From Halocaridina rubra (Eukaryota; Arthropoda; Malacostraca; Decapoda; Atyidae), in assembly GCA_037179515.1 (NCBI GenBank), contig JAXCGZ010001897.1, forward strand, positions 228,501 through 292,500: 64,000 nucleotides of DNA, in the 5' to 3' direction. The position numbers were made by a program, and so were the translations under genes. Each line of letters begins with the position of its first letter. Within the stretch, counting starts at the first letter, position 1. The notes beneath the pieces are model-generated. The model was not told the DNA's origin. It saw nothing but the letters and a program-made list of their open reading frames with translations, and did no database searches. Of this stretch, positions 35,038 to 46,937 are shown piece after piece.

Positions 35038-37984
35038 AGACATAGCAGTCGTAACAGAGACTAAGTTGTGTGAGGGCATAAACAGTGTCACAGTTTTTCC
35101 TAAGGGCTTCAGAATATTAAGGATTGAAAGATCTGAAAGGACTAGTGGAGGGATAGCACTCCCCATAAGTGAAAGGATTCAGGTTGAAGAAATAAACTTT
35201 GCTTTAGAAAGTGAGTTCAAGGAATTTCTTGTTGCTCTCATATATACTGGGTCACAGAGCATTAAAGTAATTGTTGTATATAACCCACCAAGGAGCCAAC
35301 ACAGGCTAGGAGTTTATGAAGAAAGCCATACAGGTACTATTGAAGCCATGAACTCAGTTGTTAACATTGCACGGAAGAGACTGTAGGATTTTGATTATAT
35401 GAGATTTTAATCATGAAAAGATAAATTGTATAAATTTTGACCCACAAAGTGGTGAGGACTCATTCGGGGCAAGATTCCTTAGATGCATGGAAGAGACAAT
35501 GTAGTATTTTGATTATGGAATATTTTAATCATAAAGAGATGGATTGGATAAATCTTGGCTCACAAAGTGGTGAGGACTCATTTGGGGCAAGATTCCTAGA
35601 TTGCATACAAGGGAATTTCCTACACCAACATGCACTGGAGCCAACGAGGGCCAGGGGTGGGGATGAGCCATCGCTACTTGATCTAGGACTCACAGATAAC
35701 GTGTTGGATATTGAAAAAATTGAGTATGAACCACAAATTGGAAAGAGTGACCACTGTGTGTTGTTGATGGATTATATCATTGAAGATATTCTGCCTGAGA
35801 GTAGAGACACTGAGGACACAAGGAGGAACTATCCAAAAGGAGATTACATTAAAATGAACGAGATTTTTGCAGTTATTGACTGGAGAACCTTATTTTACAA
35901 CAAATCTTTACAGGAAATGTACAACATCTTTTGTGAGAAATATGGGAAGATAGAAGATTGCTGTAAACCTGTCTACCAAAGTAGGTGTAATTCATGCCAG
36001 AGAGAAATGGATTGATAATGCGTGTAAAAGAGCTAAGGAGTGGAGAGACAAATGCTGGAAAGGGTATAGGAGGAGAATAAAAATAAATGTCTGGCAGACC
36101 TATAAAAGAGCAAGAAATGATTACCTAAGTAAAAGAAGAGAGACAGAGAGAGACTATGAAAGGAACATCTCTAGGAAGGCTAAAGAAAATTCCAAGCTTT
36201 TCCACAGCTTTATCAGAGGAAAACTGAAGGTAAAAGAACAGGTTTTAAAGCTTAAGAGAGCAGATGGAAGCATCACTGAGACAGATGAAGAGATCTGCAA
36301 AGAATTGAACAAGGAGTTTCAGTCAGTATTTACAGTAGAAAATACCCCACCCCCTCAGATTGCAGAGATAGAAGCTCATGGGTCGGCATTAGAAAATATC
36401 GTCCTTTCATCCACAGAGGTATGCAAAGCGCTGATGGAGTCAGATGTCCATAAAACTACAGGTCCTGATGACATATCCCCTCATGTACTTAGAAAATGCT
36501 CAAATTCAATATCAGCAGCACTAACAATCATATTTAAAAAGTCACTGGAGTCAGGGGAGATTCCAAGATGCTAGAAACAAGCAAACGTGATACCTATATT
36601 AAAAAAGGGAAGGAGGGATACAGCTTTAAACTATAGACCTGTTTCTTTGTTCAGCTTAGTTTGTAAAGTTATGGAGAAACTATTAAGGAAACATATCTCT
36701 CTTCACTTGGAATCCTTCAACTTTCTGTCAGTTAGACAACATGGCTTCAGAGAAGGTAGATCAACAGTAACAAACTTGTTAGAATTTAATTTTATGATGA
36801 GGTAAGCCGAATCTTACAGGAAAGAGAAGGCTGGGCAGATTGCATATTCCTAGACTTCCAGAAAGCATTTGACACTGTCCCACTTTTGAGACTTATTGAA
36901 AAGTTGCAAGCAATGGCAAGAATAGGTGGAAATGTCTTGAATTGGATAAAAAAATTCTTAGAAGGAAGCCAACAGAGGGTTAGAGTAAGACATCCAGTGT
37001 CTGAATGGAGAAGAGTTAGTAGTGGAGTTCCACAGGGTTCAGTTTTAGGGCCACTTTTATTCCTTGTATATGTAAATGACCTACCAGAGTCTGTAAATTC
37101 AATCATGAATATGTTTGCAGATCATGCAAGGATAGTGAAGATAGTAAGAAACGAGAACCATGGTAGAGAACTTCTGGAAGATCTAAATAATCTACATGAG
37201 TGGTTAGAAAAGTGGCTAATGAAATTCAATGCTTCAGAATGTAGGGTAATGAGAATGGGTACATTTGCAAGAAGGCCCAAGCTTGACTACTCTGTGGCAG
37301 GAGTACATCTCCAAGATACAGAGAATGAGAGATGTCTAGGAGTAAACATATTGGCCTATGTGTATCCAGAAATGCATATAAATGGCATAGCAAGAGCAGC
37401 ATATGCTTTCTTAGCAAAGGTAATGGTAGCCTTCAGGCACATGGGAAAGGAAATGTTCAGAAATATTTATGTAACCTATGTGAGGCCAAAGCTTGAATAT
37501 TCAGCCACTTTTTGGAATCTGCACTTGAAAAAGCACGTAGTTAAGCTGGAAATAGTTCAGAGTCATGCCACGAAACTGGTGTCAGAAATACCCAATATCA
37601 GTTATGATGAGAGGCTGAGGAAGTTAGACTTACTATCACTCAAAGCTAGAAGATTGAGGGGGATATATGGTGGGAATTTATAAATTCCTTCATTTTATGA
37701 CAGAGTGGATAGGGTTCGATATTTTGATATGGCTGGCACTAGAACTAGAGCTCATGTTTTGAAGCTTTTTAAGAAAACTTTTTTGCAGGATGTAAGTAAA
37801 TACATTTCTAGTGTAAGAGTAGTTGATAAATGGAATTCGCTAAGTGAGGACGTAGTTAATGCTTACTCAATCCATAGTTATAAGGACAGGTATGATAAGT
37901 CTCACTAAGTACAAATTGGAACCAATCAGGAGACGGGAATTTACGAGCTCGGGGCTCTACCTCGTAAGCACAATTAGGTAATTA
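35038..37984 (+). mobile_element. CR1-like LINE copy c10, older
   Basis: Homology starts inside the endonuclease region (ACAGAGACTAAGTTG) and ends with one mutated tail unit AATTAGGTAATTAC at 37984. It is visibly more diverged than c7-c9. An internal tandem duplication of about 120 bp spans 35387-35626. Confidence 0.88.
35041..37908 (+). pseudogene. CR1-like ORF2: endonuclease and RT, broken (copy c10)
   Basis: Pieces at 35066-35386, 35437-36015, 36305-36574, 36587-36805, 36886-37683 and 37705-37908 cover endonuclease through C-terminus. VVYNPPRSQ and PTRARGGDEPSLLDL mark the endonuclease; GDFN is degraded to EYFN in the second copy of the duplication. RT has SLVCKVMEKLL, QHGFREGRSTVTN, AFDTVP, SGVPQGSVLGPLLFLVYVND and FADHAR, so the second active-site Asp is lost. 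Several frameshifts and stops (TAG near 36571) make it dead. Confidence 0.83.
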
Positions 37985-38075
37985 CAAATAAAAATATTGA
38001 CTTTATATCTGTGTTGCAATATGATTTCTATATAGTTTTTAAAGAAGAATAGGCACAAAAAGTAACCATTGCTAT

Positions 38076-38442
38076 GTGATTACCTAATTGTGATTACCTA
38101 ATTGTGCTTACGGGAAAGAGCCCAAAGCTCATATCTTCCCGTCTCCTGATCGGTTCCATTTTCTACTTAGTGATACTTATCGTACCTGTCCTTAAAACTG
38201 TGGATTGAGATAGCATTAACTACCTCCTCGCTTAGCGAATTCCAATTATCAATTACTCTTACACTGAAAAAGTATTTCCTTACATCCTGCAAAGGAGTTT
38301 TCTTAAGAAGCTTCAAACTATGACCTCTAGTTCTAGAGCCAGCCATATCAAAAAATCGATCCCTATCCACTCTATCATAACCATGAAGGAATTTAAAGAC
38401 TGTTACCATATCCCCCCCCAATCTTCTAGCTTAGAGTGATGG
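38076..38442 (-). mobile_element. CR1-like LINE copy c11, very short
   Basis: Two tail units start at 38076. Only the 3' UTR with stem-loop and the last 84 codons of ORF2 (38167-38421, GGDMVTVFKFLHGYDRVDRD and onward) are present. The 5' truncation lies at about 38442. The coding piece is open but has no catalytic part. Confidence 0.88.
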
Positions 38443-38530
38443 TGTCATTGTATGTGTGTGAATAGCTGCCTCCCCAGTAAGTTTCCTCTGTACATGCATT
38501 CCCTAGTTAGGCCAGCAGTGAGTCGAGAAA

Positions 38531-39400
38531 ATGGCGACTGATTTTTCCATGTGAGTCTCCTCATAGAGGGCTGTCTCCTACTGGTGAAAGTCAGTGTACC
38601 TGGGGTTTGCTTCAACAAAAATTCGAGACGAACCTAGAAGCGACCAAAAAGTAGAGAAGTTGGATGATGTAATGATTGAATTCTTGCCGAGAACTGGCAG
38701 AGATGAGCTGCTGGATGTCTACAATCCTTTAGATTTTCCTCCTCTCAGTGATCCAGATACAGCAGACCCTTCACAAATATTATCTTCTGTTTTTGCTGCA
38801 CTTGACGTGTACCTTTCTCCAAGAAAAAATGCATAAGCTGCATGCTACATATTTAGAAAATGCATTCAAAATACAGGTAAGCCTCTGGAGTCCTACTTTA
38901 CTCGACTAAAGAATATGATTACAGCAACGAGAAAGACTGAGCTCTTAGAAAACAAATTGTTGTTGGTTGTAGCAATGATGATGAGTGATGAATTCTTTGC
39001 TGCTGAAGACTTGGACCTGAAGAGAACTATTAATATTTGTACAAATTTTCAAGCTGAACAAGAGCAGATGTATATCTATAAAGAGAACAACATTGATGCT
39101 GTACAAAACATGAGTTGCAAGTTTGAAAAGCACTTTGTAAGCTTAAATATTTGCCAAAGTAAACTAGACTCAATTGTTATTGATCAAAATAGTGAAGGTA
39201 AGAGTTCACAAGAGTTTAAATCTTGTGACCAAAGGCATGTGTGGTCAAAAAATATGTTCCTTGCATTTGCATAAGTGTGAACAAAATGTGGAAATATAAA
39301 TAATCTTGCTATAAAGTGTCCTATTAGGTCGAGTAAAATTAGACCTAATACCAATAGCAAGAATAATGAAGTTGAAGCAGTGGATAATGAGACATTATTC
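38531..39400 (+). pseudogene. Gypsy-A gag remnant
   Basis: A likely start is ATGGCGACTGATTTTTCC at 38531, followed by early stops. 38594-38836 gives FLPRTGRDELLDVYNPLDFP and PSQILSSVFAALDVYLS. After a shift, 38860-39274 gives LESYFTRLKNMITATRK and a helical capsid-like part. A degraded CCHC zinc knuckle (TKCGNINNLAIKC, first Cys now a stop, His now Asn) lies near 39280-39325. Gag packages element RNA. Assignment rests on position, the knuckle and the LESYFTRL-like motif. Confidence 0.6.
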
Positions 39401-39499
39401 TGATGACTTCGAGTGTGGAGTATGTCCTAAAAGTAAATAATAAGGGGAATATGGCTATTGCATATAGAGATGATGAACTGATATCTCCTGAAATGGAAA

Positions 39500-42018
39500 T
39501 AAATTGAACTATTGTGAAGTTTCAAGTCGACAGTGGTGCTTGTATTAATGCAATAACTGTTAAATATGTACATAAATATATTTTAAACTATTGTGATACC
39601 ATGTTCTAGGTGTGGTCATCCTCAACAGTGAAACCCATTGGTAAATGTAGAGTTGTCATTAGTAATTGTAAATATAAGAAAAATATTCTGTGGAATTTGT
39701 AAATATACACTTTTCTTAGGTAAGAGAACGTCAGAAGAAAAGGGTCTCATCACAGTGAATTACGATAAAATTTGTGCTTTAAATGACATTTTCTCTGAAT
39801 ATGCTGATGTTTTTAATAATAATTTAGGCACCCTTCCAGGTATTGTTCATTCAACTATTAATAATTGTTTGAACCCTATTAAAATAACTTCATGCAGACT
39901 TTCATTAGTGAAACAAGAAAAATGAGACACATTTTCTAGAAATACTCAAAAAGAAAAAAATATTGTTTGTAATATTGATAAACCAACAGAGTGTGTTAAC
40001 AGAATTATCATGGCAACAAAGAGTAATGGGAGCATAAGAGTGTGCACAGACCCTAGGTTGTAAAATAAACACTAAGGCAAGAGTGCCATCCAATGCCTAT
40101 TTTAGATGATATATTAACTGATTATCAAATGCCAAAGTTTTATTCTAGCATAGATACTAAAAATGGCAATCGACACTGTTGGTTTGATAATGAATCAAGT
40201 AAATTAGCTACTTTTCAAATGCCACGGGGTAGATATACATAGCTAAGGCTGCCCTTTGGTTTGGCTGGGAGTGGCAAAAGTTTTCAAAGGAAACTTCAAA
40301 TGGCAGTTGATTGTGTGGAAGCACTTACATGTGTAGCTGATGATATCTTAGTATATGGTATTGGTGATAATCATGAACAAGCTGAAAAAGATCATGATAT
40401 GAAATTGCATAAGTTGTTAAGTATATGTAGAAAAATAGATATAAAGTTAAATAGAGTCAAGCATAAACTTTTAAAGTATGAAATTACTTTTCATGGCCAT
40501 AAGGTAATTTTTAATGGTTTGATGCCAAATCCATTAAATATGTCAGCAATTTTGAACTTGGATGCTCCAACAGATGTTGCTGGCATATGGTTTTCAGGTA
40601 TGTTATATTATTTAGCAATTTTTTTTACCTAATTTATCAGAATTCATGGTGCCATTAATGCAGTAACACATCAAAATGTTGAGAGGAAATGGATTGATGA
40701 TCATCATGAAGTGTTTTGTAGAATTAAAAAGTTTATTTCTACAGCACCTGTGTTGCAGTACTATAGAGTAAACGATGACTTAGACATCCAGTGTGAAGGT
40801 TCACAGAAGGATTTAGGTGCATCCTTAATGTAGTCTAGTAAGACTATTGTTTATATAAGTTGGATACTGGCTGAGACAGAATTTCCGTTTGCGCAAATTA
40901 ACAAGGAATTACTTTCAATTGTATTTGCCCTGGAGAAATTTCATCAGTATACATTTGGTGCAAAAACTATTGTAGAAACTGATCAAAACCATTAGAGATA
41001 ATAAGTTTTAAACCATTGTATAGAGCCCCTAGAAGGTTACAGGGAATTCTCATGCCAATTTTTGCAATATGATGTACAAATAAAACACAAAACCGGAAGT
41101 GAAATGTTATTTGCTGATACTTTATTACATTCATATATACCTAATGGTGGTAAAGGTGGACTGTTTGATTACGGTAATATGGTAGGCTACTTACCTATTA
41201 GACCAGAGCATTGAACCATGATTCAGAAGGAGACTGATAATGATATGTTATGCAGTTGTTGAAAACTATGATTTTAAGCGTTTGACCTGATGATGTGAGT
41301 GAAATTTCTGTTGTTCTCACCATGGTTCTGTATAAAAGACTAACTTTCTGTACAAAATGGTGTTATCTTTAAGGGTGAAGGAGTAGCTATACCTCTGAAA
41401 CTTAAAAGTTTTCTTTTGGATGCTATTTATTGTGTACATATTGGTATAGAAAATTGTTTAAAATGAGCAAGATAATGTTTCCTTGTTTGAATTCTGATTC
41501 AAAACAATTTATTTTTAAGTGTGAAATACATAAGTGCTTTACAGTAAATCAACAAAAGGAGACTCTACAATTTCATGAATTAGTTGAAAGACCATGGGAA
41601 CAAGTAGATGTTGATTTAATGATTGTAAAGAATTATAGTTTTGATAGCTGTTGATAACATTAGTAATTTTTGGGAAATAGATTACCAAGAATAATACAAA
41701 ATCAACCACTGTGACGAACAAATTGAAGGTACACTTTACTCCTGTAGTTGTATGTGATAATGGAGCTCAATTTTTCAGAGAGGAAAATAAAGACTTTTCT
41801 CTTAAGTATAATTTTGAGCGTAAGACTTGTAATCAGTCTATCCTAGTTCTAATGAAATGGTTGAATAGGCTGCTAATAATGTATAAAGGTTAATTGTGAA
41901 AGCAGTAGAAAGAGGTAAACACCTATATTTAGCTATTTTAGATTAAAGGAATACACCCTTACAAGTTTAGGTTTTAGTCCAGCTCAAGGTAATATGGGCA
42001 GCAGAACAAGAACACTGT
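39500..42018 (+). pseudogene. Gypsy-A pol remnant: protease, RT, RNase H, integrase start
   Basis: Protease: QVDSGA near 39523-39541. RT: a weak YSSIDTKNGNRHCW block (LDxxxAYWQ position), PRGRYT and LPFGLAGSGKSFQR, then VADDILVYG with the Asp pair, inside the frame 40261-40632. RNase H is at about 40750-41000 with degraded motifs (ETDQNH for RTDHKP). Integrase: 41430-41654 (RPWEQVDVDLM with the first catalytic Asp), and VVVCDNGAQFF at 41739-41777 with the second. Stops in nearly every block show long decay. The LINE-Y insertion separates the rest. Confidence 0.75.
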
Positions 42019-44320
42019 AGCCAATGCTCTCGACTATTCTTTACTGCCAATCCTTCAGCTATTCAGAGTCTGTACTTTCCCCTCTCTGTAAATCTGACAT
42101 CTCTTTGATCTTAATATTTTTTATTTTTGCTCCCCTCCTTCATATCCTTCTACACAGTGCTGCTTTTGGCACTTCGAGCTTAACCAACATGATGATTATT
42201 GTTGCTTTTTATTTTAATGTCCATTACCTTCAGACCCGCAACCTTGATCGAGTAGCCATAAAGTTGCCTAGATCATAACCTCAGGAAATTTCTCTCCCCA
42301 TAATCCTTGGTTTATCAGTGCCTGCTCTATGGCTATTCAGGCCAGGAATCTGGCATACCGGTTGTACCAAGCCACTCCTTCTGATTTAACTTGCTCTGTT
42401 TTTATTACTGCTCAGATTTGAAGATCTAAAGCATTTTTATTTAAGAAGGTAAGTTGCTCTCCAAAAACTTCTGTATCTCAAGCTTTACTCAATTCATTCG
42501 TTCTGATGGTTCTGTTGGTTGCTGTCCCAATGAAAATGCTACTCTCTTTGGCTCTCATTATTTTTGCTAACGTCCGTAAGCAATTATAGCACACCTTTTC
42601 CTCGTACTTTATCCTCTCTAACCCTAGTTTCTCCCTTATTTATTCTTCATGCAAAGTCCATAAGGTTATTCACTCTCTAGAGATGAACAAGTCATGTAGA
42701 TTCGATGGTATCCCTGCAAGGTTCCTTAAGGAGTGTGCAGAGGAACATGCTCTCGTGCTTTGCCCTCTTTTTTGTCTCATTCTCTCAACCATTATATATC
42801 CTCCATCTTGGAAGCACCCTCTTCTTCAACCTATTCCTAAGAATGGTGACCACTTCATTCCTTCAAACTACCAACCTATTGCCCTTACCTCTGCTATTGC
42901 TAAGGCATTTAAAACATTGCTCAATTCTCACTTTTTGAAACATCATACATCTAACTTACTTATTTTTTATCATCAGCATGGCATCCACAAGGCAAGCCCT
43001 ACTGGCAACCTCCTGTCCTATTTCACTCAGTTATGGTCATCTTCTCTGTAGAACTATGAACAATCCTTGGTTTTTGCTTCTGATATCTCTATTTCTTTTG
43101 ACAGAGCTTGACACAAAGCTCTCTTGACCAAACATCTTGCTTATGGCTTTACCCCCTTCTCTCTGTTCTTTGATTTTCAGTTCTCTTTTTGACAATATTA
43201 TATCTGTTGTTGTTCATGACACAACATCTAGCTCACTGGCAGCTACCAATGGTGTTTTACATTGCTCTGTTCTTTCTCCTACTCTTTTCCTTCTCTTCAT
43301 CAACAATCTTCTCCACTCCCCATCCTCCTCTCTTCTCTATACCTTTTGCAACAAGTCCCCCCTTCATTTTTCCTCTGGCGTCTCTTCACGACCTTCATCT
43401 GTTACTTACAATCAGTCCCATATAGCTCTTTATTCAACATGCAGTTACAATTTACAGAGAGTATCTGAGTGGAGCACCTAATATTTAATTAAACATGATG
43501 CTTCCAAGAAGCTGTTTCTGGCTATCTCTTTATCTTCTTCTCCTTTTGAAAGCCCTACTGTCATTGAAAGTAAAGACATTTGCTCCTCTTAATTCCATTA
43601 ACATATTAAGAATCCAGGCAGCCTATAATTTATCTTGGAGAAGTCACATAATCCAAATTACAGAATCTTCTTCTAAAAAGGGAGTTCGGTAACGTTATTG
43701 CCATTACATTTCCTCTTTTCAGTTTCTTAAAGTTTATAAAGGCCTTATCCATTCATGCTTAGAATTCTTCTGGCTCATCTGGGGTGCTGCTTCTTATACT
43801 TTTTTCCTTGATAGGGTTGAATCTAAAGCAATCAGACTTATCAATGACCCTTCTCTTACTTTAAATCTGGATTCTCTCTCTCTTTGCTATCATTACTACA
43901 TCCATTGCTGCTCTGATGAGTTGGCAATTGCATCCCTCCCCAAGTGTAACACTTACCAAGAAGCCACGCCTCGCAGGTACTTTGTGGAGATTTGTACCTT
44001 GTGGATTGGTCGGTGCATTGACTGCTTCTCCCCATCCACTTCCAATCTCTGGAACTCTCTTCCTCCTCCTGTCTTGCCTAATTCCTCTAACCTATCTACC
44101 TTCAGAAAGCAGCTCTATCGTCATCTCGAGGCCTAACCCTGCCATATCTCTAGGTCCTCAGTACTTCAACTATTTTTTCAGCTTGTTTTTTTCCTATATT
44201 TTTATCATTCCCTTATTTCAGCCTTGTCCTTAAAGTTCTACGTTAGTTTCGTTCAAATGTTTTCTTGGTGCTCGTGCATAATGAGCTCGCTAGTTCCGGA
44301 GTCACACTCATAAAATAATT
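42019..44320 (+). pseudogene. LINE-Y copy 2, endonuclease end and RT, decayed
   Basis: 42290-42480 resembles the linker after the endonuclease (NPWFISACSMAIQARNLAYR). 42683-43051 encodes RT blocks: DGIPARFLKECAEE, PLLQPIPKNGDHFIPSNYQP (NYRP block) and TSAIAKAFKTLLNS. FDRAxHKALLTK with a stop lies near 43100, and VLSPTLFLLFINN is at about 43270-43310. The C-terminal part includes SNLWNSLPPPVLP near 44040 and a 3' end ACACTCATAAAA. It lies within Gypsy-A integrase, so it inserted after Gypsy-A. No clear target duplication was found. Same family as 9290-10606. Confidence 0.75.
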
Positions 44321-44329
44321 AAAATTTAA

Positions 44330-44815
44330 TCATCTTTGTTAAAACACCTACAATTTGATAGTAGATATGTAAAAACAAGAAAGATTTTGAGAGCTAGTTG
44401 AGGTAAGTGATATCATGGTAAAGGTGCCAAGGACTTGGAAGAGTTAGTTGAAGGTGATTTTCTGTGCATAAAGCCTTCAATTCTTGTCCAAAGAAAATGG
44501 AACCATTTGTACAGTAGTTGAAAAACTTGTAAATAGATCTTATGTAGTTGATAATGATGATGGTTTGTTAAGACAGAATAGAGTTCACTTATGGAAAAAA
44601 AAAATCAGATGAAAGGCCCAGAAAAAGCAAATCCTGAAATTAATGTAAATTGTCATTCTGATAATATTGTAGATAATAAAGCAGGTGGACAGAATATTGT
44701 TGGACCTGTAATTAATGACAGTGATACCCAAATGAGTAATATGAAGAGAAATGCTAGAATTCCAGGTATAAAATGCCTGTCAGATTTAAAGATTTTGATT
44801 CTTACAAAATCTTAA
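44330..44815 (+). pseudogene. Gypsy-A integrase C-terminal tail
   Basis: Pieces resemble the integrase C-terminus downstream of the catalytic core: a VEKLVNRSYVV stretch followed by DGLLRQNRVHL, and further on an Arg-rich ending (MKRNARIPGIK at 44739-44781, then SDLKILILTKS), like the conserved RRS-x-R-x-x-x-x-P tail of Gypsy-B and Gypsy-C. Stops interrupt it. It is read as the continuation of Gypsy-A on the far side of LINE-Y. Confidence 0.55.
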
Positions 44816-45580
44816 TTGTTGTTATGAGTTCTTTATATGAGTGTACTTAAGGATTTTTATGTTATTAATCAAGAAAGCATGTTAGAGTATGATTTCTATA
44901 TAATTTATGAGAAAGAAAAAGCATAAATATGGCCACCCAGAAATAATGAAGATTTTACTATGTAACTGCTCATTGCATAAAAAAATATAGCTAGAAGAGA
45001 GTTGTTTCACTTCCCTCAGAAACCACCTTGTATTAAGAAATAGTTAACAGTGTAACGGTATTTTATATAATAAAACTGGATGCTAGGCTTGATGTAGTGC
45101 TTAATTAGAAGCATTAGCTATTACACTTCTTTTTATACTGTGATTGTTCAGAAATAACGAACAATTAGGCCGTTAAATCAAGGTTTGCTTGTACCTCATT
45201 ACATTTAGTAATTGATTCACTGATTACTGTTAGTGTGTTTAAGTACACAGTCTCACTGTAAGAGTTTGTAAATTTCGTTTCTTGTGCTTTGTTACTTATT
45301 GTCATATTCTCCACATCATACTGTTGCTGTCAGATGGTTATGTAAACTCAGAGATCCTCACTGAGGTTATTGCCGGAATCGGCCATTGCATCATATAATC
45401 AATGGGTAGACACTGGCTCTAAGAAATCGTCGAGCCATCGAAAACAAAAAGCAGTGCTGCCATCTATCGGTTGATGCACATCTAATAAACAAAATACGAT
45501 CATCTTCCATAAAGAAAGTAGAAAACTATTTATTATTTTACATAACTACATCCTTATACCCTTAGAACAGTTGGTTCATA
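44816..45580. other. No gene; likely LTR or UTR remnants of Gypsy-A and Gypsy-C
   Basis: Two convergent gypsy elements end on either side, so the 3' LTRs should lie here, but no second copies exist in the window to define them. AATAAA-like motifs occur near 45069 and 45486. Nothing else is supported. Confidence 0.35.
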
Positions 45581-46590
45581 TTACATAGTGGCTTTAAGCC
45601 TATCGGGTGGTTTAGAAATTCTGAAAGACCTTCTAAGAGTTGGCACATGTGGATTCGATACAGGTGTGGAAGAATCAATTTTCTCATTAGACATGTTACT
45701 TAATGAAGACTCAAGATTGTTAATATCAAACACTGCATTCATTATTATTTTCATTATAAATGCCATTAGAGATGAAATAACTATTTTGGTTGTTACCAGT
45801 ATAATCATAATCTAACACATTAGGCAAATGATTATTAGCAACAGGATTTTCTGATAGCTGAAAATTGTTCATCAACATTTGACCTTACTTTTAAATAATT
45901 GGCATGTTTACGACAATACAAATCTCCATCATCTCTAGGGACTCTAACAACATAATTCCTTACTCCTCTTATTTCAATTACAAGAGCTGGAAGCCAAGGG
46001 GAACCTTGACTGGATTTTTTTTACAAATACAGCCTGACCAACAAAAAATTTATTTTCATTGCCCTGTGGTTCATTGTGTTTAACCATTTACTTTCTTCCT
46101 CCACTTTCCATTCCTTTGATTTTAAAATATCTAAAGGAGACTTGAATACTCTATTAAACATTAGTTCAGCCGGATATTCCTTGGTGATGCTATGAATGGT
46201 TCTACAATAAGTGAACAAAAATCTACGAAGTTTAGTATTCAAAGTTCCACTTTGCAGCTTTTTCATTCCTTCCTTAAATGTTCTTGCCGCTCTCTCGGCC
46301 AACAGTTAGAAGCAAGATTATAGGGGGATAGGTTAATTAAACACATGCCATTTCTAAGATAAAATTCCCTTATTTCAATTCAGTCAAGGCTAGGAGCATT
46401 GTCAGAAACAATTACATCAGGAATGCCAAAATTTGCAAAGCTCTTTCTTAGTAATTCAATAGTTACAAAACTAGTCACAGAAGGAGCAACATGAACATCA
46501 ATGAATATAGAATAAGCATCCATTAAAAAAAAAAAATTATGTCTAACTCACAATAATCAATGTGCGCTCTACTCCATGGCTTACTAATTT
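45581..46590 (-). pseudogene. Gypsy-C integrase core and C-terminal tail
   Basis: Reading leftwards: KPWSRAHIDY (first catalytic Asp), then GIPDVIVSDNAPS (second), a degraded Asn/Arg region where the catalytic Glu block should be, and 46021-46302 with RTFKEGMKKL and RRFLFTYCRTIHS. The end is LRRSFRISKPPDRLKATM and stop at 45581. Frameshifts near 46310 and 46020 and a stop near 46378 break it. The integrase N-terminus (HHCC) lies 5 kb away at 51560-51850, beyond Gypsy-B. Confidence 0.8.
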
Positions 46591-46847
46591 TGGGTCCTAA
46601 GTCTATTAATTTTACGCTAGGGTAAGATAAAATATATAATCAAAACTTTAGCCTCATTCTTGAAGCTGATATAAAAAAAAAAAAAAAAAACACTCATCCG
46701 GGCATCAACAATAGACGATTCAAATATAAGTACAAGAATATCAAAACAAGAGAATTAAACTATTTAATAGGAAATAAATACAAATAAGAAAGCGATCAGA
46801 ATAAATAATAAGAAACAATAATAAATAATTATACCTCAACTCTCACA
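46591..46847 (-). repeat. Gypsy-B 3' LTR
   Basis: Aligned by eye to 51296-51546 along its length, with scattered substitutions and an A-run expansion near 46673-46690. Divergence between the two copies would date the insertion. Confidence 0.88.
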
Positions 46848-46937
46848 TTTCCTTTATTATAGAAAAGAAAATCAACTTTTATTTTCAAAATATTCAAGTG
46901 ATTATAATTATAATACTAGATAACTTTGAATATATAG

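Larger units (their letters stand above)
38531..45000 (+). mobile_element. Gypsy-A, decayed Ty3/gypsy element split by LINE-Y
   Basis: gag, protease, RT, RNase H and integrase remnants follow in the standard gypsy order. The integrase is interrupted near 42018 by a LINE-Y copy, and its C-terminal tail resumes near 44330. No LTR pair was identified, so outer limits are approximate. CR1 copy c11 lies just upstream. Confidence 0.75.

Noticed and set aside
44895..45480. An LTR pair for Gypsy-A with 37990-38075
   Set aside because: A short match (ATGATTTCTATATA) exists, but the surrounding sequence does not align well enough to claim LTRs.
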